Below are positions 44,692 through 54,231 of a DNA stretch of 64,000 bases, piece by piece. A model generated the notes under the pieces. It made no database searches. It was not told the DNA's origin and was given only the letters and a program-made list of their open reading frames with translations. The DNA is from Amycolatopsis alkalitolerans (GTDB lineage Bacteria > Actinomycetota > Actinomycetes > Mycobacteriales > Pseudonocardiaceae). Numbering within the stretch: the stretch's first letter is position 1; every line of letters begins with the position of its first letter. The stretch spans positions 83,521 through 147,520 of the forward strand of contig NZ_VDFW01000017.1 of NCBI RefSeq assembly GCF_006152065.1. The letters are read 5' to 3'. The translations under genes and the position numbers were made by a program.

Positions 44692-45512
44692 GCGCACCCG
44701 CTGACAATGCGGTCAGGGCCGGTGTCGGAGCCCCGCGCAGGGCTCGTATCGCCGAACGCACGCTGCGTACCGACCGCTGGTGGGTCCCGCCCCTGCTCAC
44801 CACGCTGGGCCTGGCGACCTTCGTCATCTACGCGACCGTCCGGGCCTTCGTGCGCACCGCCTACTGGGTCCCCGAATATCACTACCTGACGCCATTCTAT
44901 TCGCCGTGCGTGTCCACGTCGTGCGTGCCCGGGTCGAGCCATCTCGGGCACTGGTTCGGCGAATTCCCCGCCTGGCTCCCGCTGGGCGTGCTCGTCCTGC
45001 CGTTCCTGCTCGGTTTCCGGTTGACCTGCTACTACTACCGGAAGGCCTATTACCGGTCGGTCTGGCTTTCCCCGCCCGCCTGTGCCGTCGCCGAACCGCA
45101 CGGGAAATACACCGGGGAAACGCGGCTGCCGCTGATCGTGCAGAACGTGCACCGCTACTTCTTCTACGTGGCGGCGATCGTGTCCGTGCTCAACACCTAC
45201 GACGCGGTCGTGTCCTTCCACGGCAGCACCGGCGGGTTCGGCTTCGGGCTGGGCAACATCATCATCGTGGGGAACGTCGTGATGCTGTGGGCGTACACGA
45301 TTTCCTGCCATTCCTGCCGGCATATCACCGGCGGGCGGCTCAAACATTTCTCCCGGCATCCGGTGCGGTACTGGATGTGGACCCAGGTCACCAAGCTCAA
45401 CAACCGGCATATGTTGCTGGCCTGGATCACACTCGGCACTCTTGTCCTGACGGATCTGTACGTGATGCTGGTTTCCAGCGGTGCGATCGCCGATCCCCGT
45501 TTCGTGAACTAA
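44688..45512 (+). CDS. sdhC: succinate dehydrogenase membrane anchor (Sdh1-type)
   Basis: A 274-residue protein with five or so hydrophobic helices, the size of Rv0249c, anchoring SdhAB and passing electrons to menaquinone. A loop has CVSTSCVPGS and a helix end carries SCHSCRHITGG. The two Cys and two His in that segment fit a Rieske-type 2Fe-2S site like that reported in mycobacterial Sdh1. A TTG start overlapping the previous TGA is the only reasonable start. Identity rests on position, length and topology. Confidence 0.8.
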   Translation: MSAPADNAVRAGVGAPRRARIAERTLRTDRWWVPPLLTTLGLATFVIYATVRAFVRTAYWVPEYHYLTPFYSPCVSTSCVPGSSHLGHWFGEFPAWLPLGVLVLPFLLGFRLTCYYYRKAYYRSVWLSPPACAVAEPHGKYTGETRLPLIVQNVHRYFFYVAAIVSVLNTYDAVVSFHGSTGGFGFGLGNIIIVGNVVMLWAYTISCHSCRHITGGRLKHFSRHPVRYWMWTQVTKLNNRHMLLAWITLGTLVLTDLYVMLVSSGAIADPRFVN

Positions 45513-45526
45513 GAGGTGGCAACTGA

Positions 45527-47425
45527 ATGACAGAGGTCGAGCGGCTCGACTACGACGTGGTGGTGATCGGCGCCGGGGGCGCCGGTCTGCGGGCCGTCAT
45601 CGAGGCCCGCCAGCGCGGGCTGTCCGTCGCGGTGGTGTGCAAGTCGTTGTTCGGCAAGGCGCATACGGTGATGGCCGAAGGCGGCTGCGCGGCGTCGATG
45701 GGCAACGTGAACTCCAACGACAACTGGCAGGTGCACTACCGCGACACCATGCGCGGCGGGAAGTTCCTCAACAACTGGCGGATGGCCGAGCTGCACGCCA
45801 AGGAGGCGCCGGACCGCGTGTGGGAGCTGGAGACCTACGGCGCGCTGTTCGACCGCACCCCGGACGGCCGGATCAGCCAGCGCAACTTCGGCGGGCACAC
45901 GTACCCGCGGCTGGCGCACGTCGGCGACCGGACCGGGCTCGAGCTCATCCGCACGATGCAGCAGAAGATCGTTTCCCTGCAGCAGGAGGACAAGGAGCAG
46001 TACGGGGACTACGAGGCGAAGATCAAGGTCTTCGCCGAGTGCACGGTCACCGAGCTGCTCACCGAGGGCGGCCGGATCGCGGGCGCGTTCGCGTACTGGC
46101 GCGAGACCGGCCGGTTCATCCTGTTCCAGGCGCCGGCGGTGGTGCTCGCGACCGGCGGGATCGGCAAATCCTTCAAGGTCACGTCGAACTCCTGGGAGTA
46201 CACCGGTGACGGGCACGCGCTCGCACTGCGCGCCGGCGCGACGCTGATCAACATGGAGTTCGTGCAGTTCCACCCGACCGGGATGGTCTGGCCGCCGAGC
46301 GTCAAGGGCATCCTGGTCACCGAGGGCGTGCGCGGCGACGGCGGGGTGCTCAAGAACTCCGAGGGCAAGCGGTTCATGTTCGAATACGTGCCCGACGTGT
46401 TCAAGGGCCAGTACGCCGAAAGCGAGGACGAGGCCGACCGCTGGTACACCGACCAGGAGAGCAACCGCCGCACGCCCGACCTGCTGCCGCGCGACGAGGT
46501 GGCCCGCGCGATCAACAGCGAGGTCAAGGCAGGGCGCGGTTCGCCGCACGGCGGGGTGTACCTCGACATCGCGAGCCGCCTGACGGCCGAGGAGATCACG
46601 AAGCGGCTCCCGTCGATGTACCACCAGTTCAAGGAACTGGCCGATGTGGACATCACGGCCGAGCCGATGGAGGTCGGGCCCACCTGCCACTACGTGATGG
46701 GCGGGATCGAGGTCGACCCGGACACGGCCTCGTCCAGGGTGCCGGGCCTGTTCGCGGCCGGGGAGTGCTCCGGCGGTATGCACGGTTCGAACCGGCTGGG
46801 CGGCAACTCGCTGTCCGACCTGCTGGTGTTCGGCCGCCGCGCGGGCCTCGGCGCGGCGTCCTATGTGGAATCGCTGGAGAAGCGCCCGCAGGTGTCGCAG
46901 TCCGATGTGGATGCCGCCGCGCGCGGCGCGCTGTCGCCGTTCGACCCGCCGGAACAGGGCGTCCAGGAGAACCCGTACACCCTGCACAGCGAGCTGCAGC
47001 AGACCATGAACGATCTGGTCGGCATCATCCGCAAGGCCGGCGAGATCGAGCAGGCGCTGGTGAAGCTCGACGAGCTCAAGTCGCGCATCGGCAACCTCGT
47101 GGTCGAGGGGCACCGGCAGTTCAACCCCGGCTGGCACCTCGCCATCGATCTGCGGAACATGCTGCTGGTCAGCGAATGCGTCGCGCGCGCGGCGCTGATG
47201 CGCACGGAGAGCCGCGGCGGGCACACCCGGGACGACCATCCGATGATGGATTCCCACTGGCGCAAGAAACTCCTGGTGTGCTCGACGTCGGCGGACGGTG
47301 TGGAGGTCAAGCCGGAGGACCAGCAGCCGATGCGCCCGGAGCTGCTCGAGCTGTTCGAATTCGGCGAGCTGGAGAAGTACTACACCGAGGACGAGCTGGC
47401 CGGCCACCCGGGGAGGACGGCATGA
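45527..47425 (+). CDS. sdhA: succinate dehydrogenase/fumarate reductase flavoprotein subunit
   Basis: A 632-residue flavoprotein that oxidises succinate to fumarate. The N-terminal dinucleotide fold is VVVIGAGGAGLRAVIEA, the FAD-linking histidine is in KAHTVMAEGG, the substrate region includes MEFVQFHPTGM, and the flavin site near the end is HGSNRLGGNSLSDLLVFGRR. Located between the membrane subunit and sdhB with an ATGA overlap to the latter. Confidence 0.96.
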   Translation: MTEVERLDYDVVVIGAGGAGLRAVIEARQRGLSVAVVCKSLFGKAHTVMAEGGCAASMGNVNSNDNWQVHYRDTMRGGKFLNNWRMAELHAKEAPDRVWELETYGALFDRTPDGRISQRNFGGHTYPRLAHVGDRTGLELIRTMQQKIVSLQQEDKEQYGDYEAKIKVFAECTVTELLTEGGRIAGAFAYWRETGRFILFQAPAVVLATGGIGKSFKVTSNSWEYTGDGHALALRAGATLINMEFVQFHPTGMVWPPSVKGILVTEGVRGDGGVLKNSEGKRFMFEYVPDVFKGQYAESEDEADRWYTDQESNRRTPDLLPRDEVARAINSEVKAGRGSPHGGVYLDIASRLTAEEITKRLPSMYHQFKELADVDITAEPMEVGPTCHYVMGGIEVDPDTASSRVPGLFAAGECSGGMHGSNRLGGNSLSDLLVFGRRAGLGAASYVESLEKRPQVSQSDVDAAARGALSPFDPPEQGVQENPYTLHSELQQTMNDLVGIIRKAGEIEQALVKLDELKSRIGNLVVEGHRQFNPGWHLAIDLRNMLLVSECVARAALMRTESRGGHTRDDHPMMDSHWRKKLLVCSTSADGVEVKPEDQQPMRPELLELFEFGELEKYYTEDELAGHPGRTA

Positions 47426-48177
47426 CCTACAAGGCGAACTTCCGGGTCTGGCGAGGCGACGTCGAAGGTGGCGAGCTGCGGGACTTCACGGTCGAGGTCA
47501 ACGAAGGCGAGGTCGTGCTCGACATCATCCACCGCCTGCAGGCCACCCAGGCGTCGGATCTGGCGGTGCGGTGGAACTGCAAGGCGGGCAAATGCGGATC
47601 CTGCTCGGCGGAGGTCAACGGGCGGCCGCGGCTGATGTGCATGACCCGGATGTCGGTGTTCGGCGAGGACGAGGTCATCACGGTGACGCCGATGCGCACG
47701 TTCCCGGTGATCCGCGATCTGGTCACCGACGTGTCGTTCAACTACACCAAGGCCCGCGAGATCCCCTCGTTCGCGCCCCCGCCCGAGCTCGAGCCCGGCG
47801 AGTACCGGATGCAGCAGGTCGACGTCGAGCGCTCGCAGGAGTTCCGCAAGTGCATCGAGTGCTATCTGTGCCAGAACACCTGTCACGTGGTGCGTGATCA
47901 CGAGGACAACAAGGAGCAGTTCGCCGGGCCGCGGTACCTGATGCGCATCGCCGAACTGGAGATGCACCCGCTGGACGTCGCCGACCGCCGCGAGGCCGCG
48001 CAGGCCGAGCACGGGCTCGGGTTCTGCAACATCACCAAATGCTGCACCGAGGTCTGCCCGGAGCACATCCACATCACCGACAACGCGCTGATCCCGATGA
48101 AGGAGCGCGTGGCCGACCGCAAGTACGACCCGCTCGTCTGGCTGGGCACGAACCTGTTCCGGCGCGGCAAGAAGTGA
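47422..48177 (+). CDS. sdhB: succinate dehydrogenase iron-sulfur subunit
   Basis: A 251-residue protein with an N-terminal plant-ferredoxin domain (WNCKAGKCGSCSAEVNGRPR, 2Fe-2S) and a C-terminal two-cluster domain (CIECYLCQNTC and CNITKCCTEVCPE, 4Fe-4S and 3Fe-4S). It transfers electrons from SdhA to the membrane subunit. It overlaps sdhA by 4 bp; a hairpin follows. Confidence 0.96.
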   Translation: MTYKANFRVWRGDVEGGELRDFTVEVNEGEVVLDIIHRLQATQASDLAVRWNCKAGKCGSCSAEVNGRPRLMCMTRMSVFGEDEVITVTPMRTFPVIRDLVTDVSFNYTKAREIPSFAPPPELEPGEYRMQQVDVERSQEFRKCIECYLCQNTCHVVRDHEDNKEQFAGPRYLMRIAELEMHPLDVADRREAAQAEHGLGFCNITKCCTEVCPEHIHITDNALIPMKERVADRKYDPLVWLGTNLFRRGKK

Positions 48178-48180
48178 GCC

Positions 48181-48229
48181 GGACCGGCTGGTGGCGAGCG
48201 GTCGATTCGACGCCGGAGCCAGCCGGTCC
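48181..48229. terminator. bidirectional hairpin between sdhB and the ROK gene
   Basis: GGACCGGCTGG (48181-48191) and CCAGCCGGTCC (48219-48229) pair perfectly over 11 bp around a 27-nt loop. It starts 3 bp after the sdhB stop and lies between convergent genes. Confidence 0.6.
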
Positions 48230-48257
48230 AGGCTCGGCACGACGATGTACGGCAGCG

Positions 48258-49421
48258 TCAGGTGCGCACCAACGCGTCAACGGCGGCCGGCGCGAGCATC
48301 TCGTCCGCCACCAGCCCGGCAAGGCCCGCGAGGGTGGTGTTGACGCCGAGCAGGCACGCGTCGACGCTGACCCCGTCGATGGCGCTCGCATGCGCGTTCG
48401 CGAGGACCGCGTCACGGAGGCTGTCCAGGAACGGCGGTAGCACGCCGATCGCGCCGCCCACCCGCAGGTACCGCGGGTTCACGATCGTGACGACGGTGGC
48501 GAGCACGGTCCCGACGAGGCGCCCAGCCGCCGCGGTCACGCGGATCGCCTCCAGGTTCCCGGCCCGGACGCGGCGTACCACGTCGTCCGCGGTGCGCACC
48601 CCGGTCGGCCGCAGCTGCCGGATGACCGCCTGCCCGCTGGCGATCGCCGAAACGCAGCCCCGCCGCCCGCAGTCGCAGCGCTGCTCGTTCCCCTCGATCC
48701 GGATATGCCCGATCTCGCCGGCCGACGCCGTCTCGCCCCGATGCGTGCGGCCAGAGATCACGAGCCCCGCGCCGATACCCGTGCCGACCTTGACCCCGAC
48801 CAGCGCGGCGTCCGGCCTGCCGAGATCGCAGAATGCCCCGAAGGCCAGCGCGTTCGCGTCGTTCTCCAGGAACACCGGCACCGGCAGTGCTCCAGTGAAC
48901 CGCGCACGCAGCCGCGGTCCGGTCCATCCCGGCATCGTCGGCGGCGCGATCGTGGTGCCCTGCTCGTGGTCGATCTGGCCGGGCACGCTGAGCCCGAACG
49001 CGCAGAGGCTGTCCGCGCGCCCGGTCCGCGCGAGCAGTTCACGGCCGGTCTCCAGCAGGTAGGACAGCGTTTCCTCGGGCCGGTGACCCGCCGGCAGCGG
49101 GCGGTGCACCTGGGCGAACACGCTGCTCCGAAGGTCGGTCACCGCGATCGTCGCGTGCCGTTGCCCGATGTCGGCGACCAGGGCGGTGCGGCCCACGTCG
49201 TTGGCGGCGAGCATCTGCGCGGGACGGCCGCCGCTGGAGGCCTGCAGGCCGGTCCGGCGGATCAGCTGGAGCCGTTGCAGCACGTCGAGCCGTTCGACCA
49301 TGGTCGGCCGCGACAGGCCGATGCGGTCCTGCAACTCCTGCCGGGTCAGCGGACCCTCCGCGCGCAGGACGGCGAGGATGTGCCCGGGCGAGGTCGGCGG
49401 GCCGGGGTGAGGCAGGCGCAT
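48258..49421 (-). CDS. ROK-family transcriptional regulator
   Basis: A 387-residue protein with an N-terminal winged helix (LTRQELQDRIGLSRPTMVER, about 24-43) and a ROK sugar-kinase-like domain. The ATP/sugar region is VKVGTGIGAGLVISG, followed by GHIRIEG and the zinc-binding CDCGRRGCV. It is divergent from the GH63 hydrolase gene and probably responds to a sugar. ATG 49421 with GGGAGAG upstream is preferred over GTG 49439. Confidence 0.9.
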   Translation of the reverse strand: MRLPHPGPPTSPGHILAVLRAEGPLTRQELQDRIGLSRPTMVERLDVLQRLQLIRRTGLQASSGGRPAQMLAANDVGRTALVADIGQRHATIAVTDLRSSVFAQVHRPLPAGHRPEETLSYLLETGRELLARTGRADSLCAFGLSVPGQIDHEQGTTIAPPTMPGWTGPRLRARFTGALPVPVFLENDANALAFGAFCDLGRPDAALVGVKVGTGIGAGLVISGRTHRGETASAGEIGHIRIEGNEQRCDCGRRGCVSAIASGQAVIRQLRPTGVRTADDVVRRVRAGNLEAIRVTAAAGRLVGTVLATVVTIVNPRYLRVGGAIGVLPPFLDSLRDAVLANAHASAIDGVSVDACLLGVNTTLAGLAGLVADEMLAPAAVDALVRT

Positions 49422-49441
49422 GTTGACAGGCTCTCCCACGG

Positions 49442-49472
49442 AGACTTATGTTCAATTACCTGACAGAAGTCT
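49442..49472. promoter_or_regulatory. putative ROK operator
   Basis: AGACTT (49442-49447) and AAGTCT (49467-49472) form an inverted repeat 25 bp centre to centre in the divergent region, with an AT-rich interior (TTCAATTACCTG). It lies ahead of both the regulator and the hydrolase. Confidence 0.45.
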
Positions 49473-49502
49473 AAACCGGTCCCCAGATGCGGAGAGAGCG
49501 AG

Positions 49503-50891
49503 ATGCGCGCGGGCAGCGTCACGAGAACGACGGAGGGCGCCGCCGACGACAGACGGCCGGTCCGCTTCACGCATCCGACGCTGGCTGCGAGGGCGGCGCG
49601 CGTGTTGCGGGACAACGACACGGGCACCGTCATCACCGCCGCGCCGCGGCTGTACCCGCACATGTGGAGCTGGGACGCCGCGTTCATCTCCATCGGCCTC
49701 GCTCGCCTCGACGTGCGGCGCGCGATCGCGGAACTCGACACGCTGTTCGCCGCGCAGTGGCGGAACGGCATGGTGCCGCACATCGTGTTCACCGAGAACG
49801 ACGCGTACTTCCCCGGCCCCGACCGCTGGGGCACCGACGGCGCGCTCGACGGGCCGGCGAATGTGCGCACGTCCGGGATCTGCCAGCCGCCGGTACACGC
49901 GATCGCGGTGCGCCGGGTGCTCGACATCGCGCGCCGCTCGGGGCCGGACGACCGGGTCCGCGCGGAGCGTTTCGCCCGCCGGATCTGGGCTTCGCTCTAC
50001 GCCTGGCACCGCTGGCTCGTCGAGTACCGCACGCCCGGTTCGAGCGGGCTGATCGCGATCGTGCACGGCTGGGAGTCCGGGATGGACAACTCGCCGCGCT
50101 GGGACGTGCCGTATGACGCGGTGCACCCCGGCGCGGCGCTGCCGCCGTATGTGCGCAAGGACGTCCACGTCGTGGGCGATCCGGACGAGAGGCCGACGGA
50201 TCGTGAGTACGACCGGTACCTGTGGCTGATCGAGGAGATGCGCCGCGCCGGGTACGACCAGCGCAAGATCGTCGAGAACTCGAGCTTCCTCGTCGGCGAC
50301 GTGTTCATCACCGCCCTGTTCGCGATGTCCTGCGACGTGCTGATCGAACTGGGCAAGGAGTTCGGGCAGGAGACGGATCGCCTCGACGATCTGGCGGACT
50401 GGGCCGCGAAGGCGCGGGCGGCGGTCGCCGCCAGTTGCCACTCGGTCTCGGGCATGGCGCGTGACCGCGATCTGCGCACCAACCGCTGGCTCGACACGCA
50501 GACCATCGCCGGATTCTCGCCGCTGCTGTGCGGCGGCGCCCCGGAGAGCGTGCAGCTTCGTCTACTGTCCCTTTTAGACAGTGACCGGTGGTGCGGGCAT
50601 CCCGGCCTGCTCGCGCCCGTACCGCCTTCGGTCTCCCCGATGCGGCCGGGATTCGATCCCCGGCAGTACTGGCGTGGTCCACAATGGCCGGTCGTGGTGT
50701 GGCTGTTCAGCTGGGCTTTCGAGCAGCGTGGCTGGCACGAGCGGGCGCGCCGCGTGCGCGAGGGCGGGATCCGGCTCACCGACGACGGTTCGTTCGGCGA
50801 GTACTACCAGCCCTTCACCGGCGAACCGCTGGGCAGCACGGACCAGTCGTGGACCGCGGCAGTCGTCCTCGACTGGCTCTGCGCGGACTGA
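49503..50891 (+). CDS. GH63-type glucosylglycerate/mannosylglycerate hydrolase
   Basis: A 462-residue (alpha/alpha)6-barrel glycosidase. LYPHMWSWDAAFISIGLARL, HGWESGMDNSPRWD, TDQSWTAAVVLDWL and YWRGPQWPVVVWL match the glucosylglycerate hydrolases known from mycobacteria, which release glucose and glycerate during recovery from nitrogen limitation. A close alternative is a trehalase- or MGH-like GH63 enzyme. ATG 49503 follows GGAGAGAG. Divergent from a ROK regulator. Confidence 0.83.
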   Translation: MRAGSVTRTTEGAADDRRPVRFTHPTLAARAARVLRDNDTGTVITAAPRLYPHMWSWDAAFISIGLARLDVRRAIAELDTLFAAQWRNGMVPHIVFTENDAYFPGPDRWGTDGALDGPANVRTSGICQPPVHAIAVRRVLDIARRSGPDDRVRAERFARRIWASLYAWHRWLVEYRTPGSSGLIAIVHGWESGMDNSPRWDVPYDAVHPGAALPPYVRKDVHVVGDPDERPTDREYDRYLWLIEEMRRAGYDQRKIVENSSFLVGDVFITALFAMSCDVLIELGKEFGQETDRLDDLADWAAKARAAVAASCHSVSGMARDRDLRTNRWLDTQTIAGFSPLLCGGAPESVQLRLLSLLDSDRWCGHPGLLAPVPPSVSPMRPGFDPRQYWRGPQWPVVVWLFSWAFEQRGWHERARRVREGGIRLTDDGSFGEYYQPFTGEPLGSTDQSWTAAVVLDWLCAD

Positions 50892-50892
50892 C

Positions 50893-51780
50893 CTACATCA
50901 TCCGCGGGCCACCGCCCTGGGCCTGGGCCTCCAGGACCATGGTGTCCGCGGCGGTCGTGTCGACCTCCAGGTGCTTCTTGCTGCGGCGGTTGCGCTTCTC
51001 CAGGTATTTCGCGAGCGCGGTGAGCAGCAGGCACAGCGCGATGTAGATCGCCGCGACGACGATCGTCGACGGCACGATCGGCCGCCCGAACACGCCCTGC
51101 GAACCGATGTAGCGCGCGTAGTACAGCAGTTCCTGATAGGTGACCAGGAAACCGAGCGCGGTGTCCTTCAGCAGCACCACCAGCTGGCTGATGATCGTCG
51201 GCAGCATCGCCCGCACGGCCTGCGGGATCAGCACGAAGAACATCACCTGCGCCTTGCGCATGCCCAGCGCGTACGCGGCCTCCTGCTGTCCCTTCGGCAG
51301 TGCCAGGACGCCGGCGCGGAACACCTCCGCCAGCACCGAGCCGTTGTACAGCGTCAGCCCGAGCACGACCGCGATGAACGGGGTCATCGGGATCCCGGCA
51401 GCCGGCAGGCCGTAGTAGAACAGGAACATCAGGACCAGCAACGGGATCGCGCGGAAGAACTCGACGACGGTCGTGCAGACGCCCCGGAGCCAGGCGCGGT
51501 CGGACAGGCGCCCGGCGGCGAACAACGCACCGAACACGAGCGCGAGCACAGCGCCGACCGCGAACGCCCGCAGCGTGGCCAGCACCGCGCTGACCAGGTC
51601 GGTCTGGACCTGGACGTACTCGAGCCACGCCCATTTGCGGCCCGCGAACTGCCCGCTGTCGTAGAAGCGGTAGCCGATGTAGGCGAGGACCGCCAGCACG
51701 ATGAGGATGCCGAGCGCGGCGAGGCTCCGGTGCCGTATGCGGGCGCGCGGGCCCGGGATGTCGAACAGGACGTTACTCAT
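50893..51780 (-). CDS. gluD: glutamate ABC transporter permease
   Basis: A 295-residue inner-membrane permease with the EAA-type loop (LPKGQQEAAYALGMRKAQVM and FFVLIPQA) that docks to the ATPase, and about five helices. The polar N- and C-terminal extensions are typical of GluD. It overlaps gluC by 4 bp and is the last gene of the operon, ending one base before the convergent GH63 gene. Confidence 0.92.
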   Translation of the reverse strand: MSNVLFDIPGPRARIRHRSLAALGILIVLAVLAYIGYRFYDSGQFAGRKWAWLEYVQVQTDLVSAVLATLRAFAVGAVLALVFGALFAAGRLSDRAWLRGVCTTVVEFFRAIPLLVLMFLFYYGLPAAGIPMTPFIAVVLGLTLYNGSVLAEVFRAGVLALPKGQQEAAYALGMRKAQVMFFVLIPQAVRAMLPTIISQLVVLLKDTALGFLVTYQELLYYARYIGSQGVFGRPIVPSTIVVAAIYIALCLLLTALAKYLEKRNRRSKKHLEVDTTAADTMVLEAQAQGGGPRMM

Positions 51781-52424
51781 CGGGCGACCCTCCAGCGCTT
51801 CTCAAGGGATCGCTGGATCAGCGACAGGATCGCGACCAGGACGATGAAGCCCAGCGCCACCCACAACAGGCCGACCAGTTGGTTGTACCCGCGCTCGGAC
51901 AGGTACTGGCGGATCGCGCCGGCCTCGGCGACGGAGAACCCGGCGGCGATCGTGGTGTTCTTCAGCAAGGCGATCAGCATGCTCATCAGCGGCGGCACGA
52001 CGGACCGGATCGCCTGCGGCAGCACGACCTGCCCGAGCACCTGGGTGAAGGTGAGGCCGAGCGCGCGGGCCGCCTCGGCCTGGCCGACCGGCACGGTGTT
52101 GATGCCCGAGCGCACCACCTCGCAGATGAACGCCGAGGTATAGACCGTCAGCGCGACGACCGCGGCGGTGAAGTAGCTGAGCTGGAGGATCTGCAGCAGC
52201 GGGTAGGCGAAGACGAGGAACACGAACACGAGCGTCAGCGGCGTGTTGCGCAGCAGCGTCACGTACGTCGTACCCACCGCGCGGAACACAGGCACCGGGC
52301 TGACCCTCAGCATCGCCAGGAACGTGCCGAAGATCAGGCTCGCGGCGCCGGCGATCAGGAACAGCTTGATCGTGGTGAGGAAGAACGGACCGTACAGGTC
52401 CATGTTGTCGAGCAGGACGTTCAT
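51777..52424 (-). CDS. gluC: glutamate ABC transporter permease
   Basis: A 215-residue His/Glu/Gln/Arg-type permease with five helices and the EAA loop VPVGQAEAARALGLTFTQVL. It pairs with GluD to form the membrane channel. gluB lies 91 bp upstream across a 13-bp hairpin that probably lowers the expression of the permease genes. Confidence 0.92.
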   Translation of the reverse strand: MNVLLDNMDLYGPFFLTTIKLFLIAGAASLIFGTFLAMLRVSPVPVFRAVGTTYVTLLRNTPLTLVFVFLVFAYPLLQILQLSYFTAAVVALTVYTSAFICEVVRSGINTVPVGQAEAARALGLTFTQVLGQVVLPQAIRSVVPPLMSMLIALLKNTTIAAGFSVAEAGAIRQYLSERGYNQLVGLLWVALGFIVLVAILSLIQRSLEKRWRVAR

Positions 52425-52471
52425 CGAGCCTTCCCCGCAGTGAAGGGATTACCGTGCCGGAGGACGAAGGC

Positions 52472-52501
52472 GGCCGGTGGGCGCGGCTGCGCCCACCGGC
52501 C
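52472..52501 (-). terminator. 13-bp hairpin between gluB and gluC
   Basis: GGCCGGTGGGCGC and GCGCCCACCGGCC pair perfectly over 13 bp around a 4-nt loop. In an ABC operon such a structure usually stabilises or partly terminates the message after the binding-protein gene, so that GluB is made in excess. Confidence 0.7.
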
Positions 52502-52515
52502 ACGTGAGCCTTTGC

Positions 52516-53424
52516 TCAGTACCGCTGGATGGTCGGCTTGCTCGCGGTGGAACCGGACTTGCCGAGGGTGCTGTCGTAGATCTTCTGCCACGTGCCGTCG
52601 TCCAGCGAGGCCTGCAGCACGTCGTCGATCTTGTTCCGCAGCGCCGAGTCGTCCCTGTTCAGGCCGACGCCGTAGGGCTCCTCCGAGAACGGCTCACCGA
52701 CCACCTTGAGGGTGTCCGGGTCCTGCGCGGCGAAGCCCTTGAGGATCGCGTCGTCGGTGGTGACGGCGTCGACCTCCTTGGTGCCGAGCTTCTCCACGCA
52801 CTGCGAGTACTTCTGGAACTCGACGATGTTCCCCGGCTCGGTCAGCTGCTGGTCGCGCACGCGCTGGATCGGGGTGGACCCGGTCACCGAGCAGACCTTC
52901 TTGCCCTTGAGGGTGTCCTTGCCGGTGATCGAGTTGTCGTCCTTGCGCACCAGCAGGCCCTGTCCGGCCTGGAAGTACGGGCCCGCGAAGGAGACCTGCT
53001 GCTTGCGCTTGTCGGTGATCGTGTACGTGCCCACGTAGTAGTCGACGTCTCCGTTGGAGATGGCGGCCTCACGGGCACCCGAGTCGACCGTCTTGTAGGT
53101 GATCTTGCTTTCGTCGAAGCCGAGGCCGGCGGCGACCATCTTCGCGATCTCGATGTCGAACCCGGTGTACTTGCCGGTGGTCGGGTCCTTCAGGCCGAGG
53201 CCGGGCTGATCGTCCTTGACGCCGATGGTTACGCCGCCCTTGCTCTGCATCTTCGCGAAGGTGGGCGAGCCGGGCACCGACACGTTCGCCGCGACCGTGT
53301 AGCTGGGCGCCGCCGCCGCGTTGCCCGTATCCCCGGTGCCGGTGGAGGGTGTGCCCTCCTTGCCGCAGGCGGTCAGCGCCAGCGCACCGACCAGCAGCCC
53401 CGCGGCCAGGGTGCGGATCTTCAT
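52516..53424 (-). CDS. gluB: glutamate-binding lipoprotein of an ABC transporter
   Basis: A 302-residue periplasmic-type binding lipoprotein. The signal peptide ends in the lipobox LTAC at residues 17-20. The mature SBP_bac_3 fold has GVTIGVKDDQPGLGLKDPT-like entry strand, GFDIEIAKMVAAGLGF and KVCSVTGSTPIQ. It captures glutamate for GluCD. Located between gluA and the permeases. Confidence 0.93.
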   Translation of the reverse strand: MKIRTLAAGLLVGALALTACGKEGTPSTGTGDTGNAAAAPSYTVAANVSVPGSPTFAKMQSKGGVTIGVKDDQPGLGLKDPTTGKYTGFDIEIAKMVAAGLGFDESKITYKTVDSGAREAAISNGDVDYYVGTYTITDKRKQQVSFAGPYFQAGQGLLVRKDDNSITGKDTLKGKKVCSVTGSTPIQRVRDQQLTEPGNIVEFQKYSQCVEKLGTKEVDAVTTDDAILKGFAAQDPDTLKVVGEPFSEEPYGVGLNRDDSALRNKIDDVLQASLDDGTWQKIYDSTLGKSGSTASKPTIQRY

Positions 53425-53478
53425 GGGAACTCCCCTGTCTCTGTTTTACGGTGGGCGACGCGGGTTCGCGCCGCGGGT

Positions 53479-54231
53479 TCAGTGGGTCAGGATCTTGCCC
53501 AGGAAGTCCTTGGCGCGTTCGGACTTCGGCTGGGTGAAGAATTCGTCGGGCGTGGCGTCCTCGACGATCTCGCCGTCGGACATGAACACGACCCGGTTCG
53601 CGGCCCGGCGCGCGAAGCCCATCTCGTGCGTGACCACGAGCATCGTCATGCCGTCGGCCGCGAGCCCGGTCATCGTGTCGAGGACCTCCTGGACCATCTC
53701 CGGGTCCAGCGCCGAGGTCGGCTCGTCGAACAGCATGACCTTCGGCCTCATCGCGAGCGCGCGGGCGATGGCGGCGCGCTGCTGCTGCCCGCCGGACAGT
53801 TGCGCCGGGTACTTGGCGGCCTGGTCGGCGATCCCGACGCGGTCCAGCAGTCCCATGGCCGTCTTGCGAGCCTCGGCGGCGGCGATCTTCCGCACCTTGA
53901 CCGGGGCGAGCATGACGTTGTCGACGATGGTCTTGTGCGCGAACAGGTTGAACGACTGGAAGACCATGCCGACGTCGGCGCGCAGTGCCGCGAGCGCCTT
54001 GCCTTCGGCGGGCAGCGGTTCGCCGTCGATCGAGATCTCGCCCGAATCGATGGGCTCCAGCCGGTTGATGGCACGGCACAGCGTCGACTTGCCCGACCCC
54101 GACGGGCCGAGCACCACCACCACCTGGCCGCGCGGTACCTCCAGGTTGATGTCCTTCAGCACGTGCAGATCGCCGAAGAACTTGTTGACCCCGGCGGCGC
54201 TGATCATCGCCGGCGACGTCGCTGTGCTCAT
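53479..54231 (-). CDS. gluA: glutamate ABC transporter ATP-binding protein
   Basis: A 250-residue ABC ATPase. Walker [11 protein letters not shown]-loop [10 protein letters not shown], signature LSGGQQQR, Walker [13 protein letters not shown] and the switch histidine in VVTHEMGF are all intact. ATG 54231 follows GGGAGAG. It leads the gluABCD operon, which lies between recX and miaB as in several related actinobacteria. Confidence 0.94.
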   Translation of the reverse strand: MSTATSPAMISAAGVNKFFGDLHVLKDINLEVPRGQVVVVLGPSGSGKSTLCRAINRLEPIDSGEISIDGEPLPAEGKALAALRADVGMVFQSFNLFAHKTIVDNVMLAPVKVRKIAAAEARKTAMGLLDRVGIADQAAKYPAQLSGGQQQRAAIARALAMRPKVMLFDEPTSALDPEMVQEVLDTMTGLAADGMTMLVVTHEMGFARRAANRVVFMSDGEIVEDATPDEFFTQPKSERAKDFLGKILTH

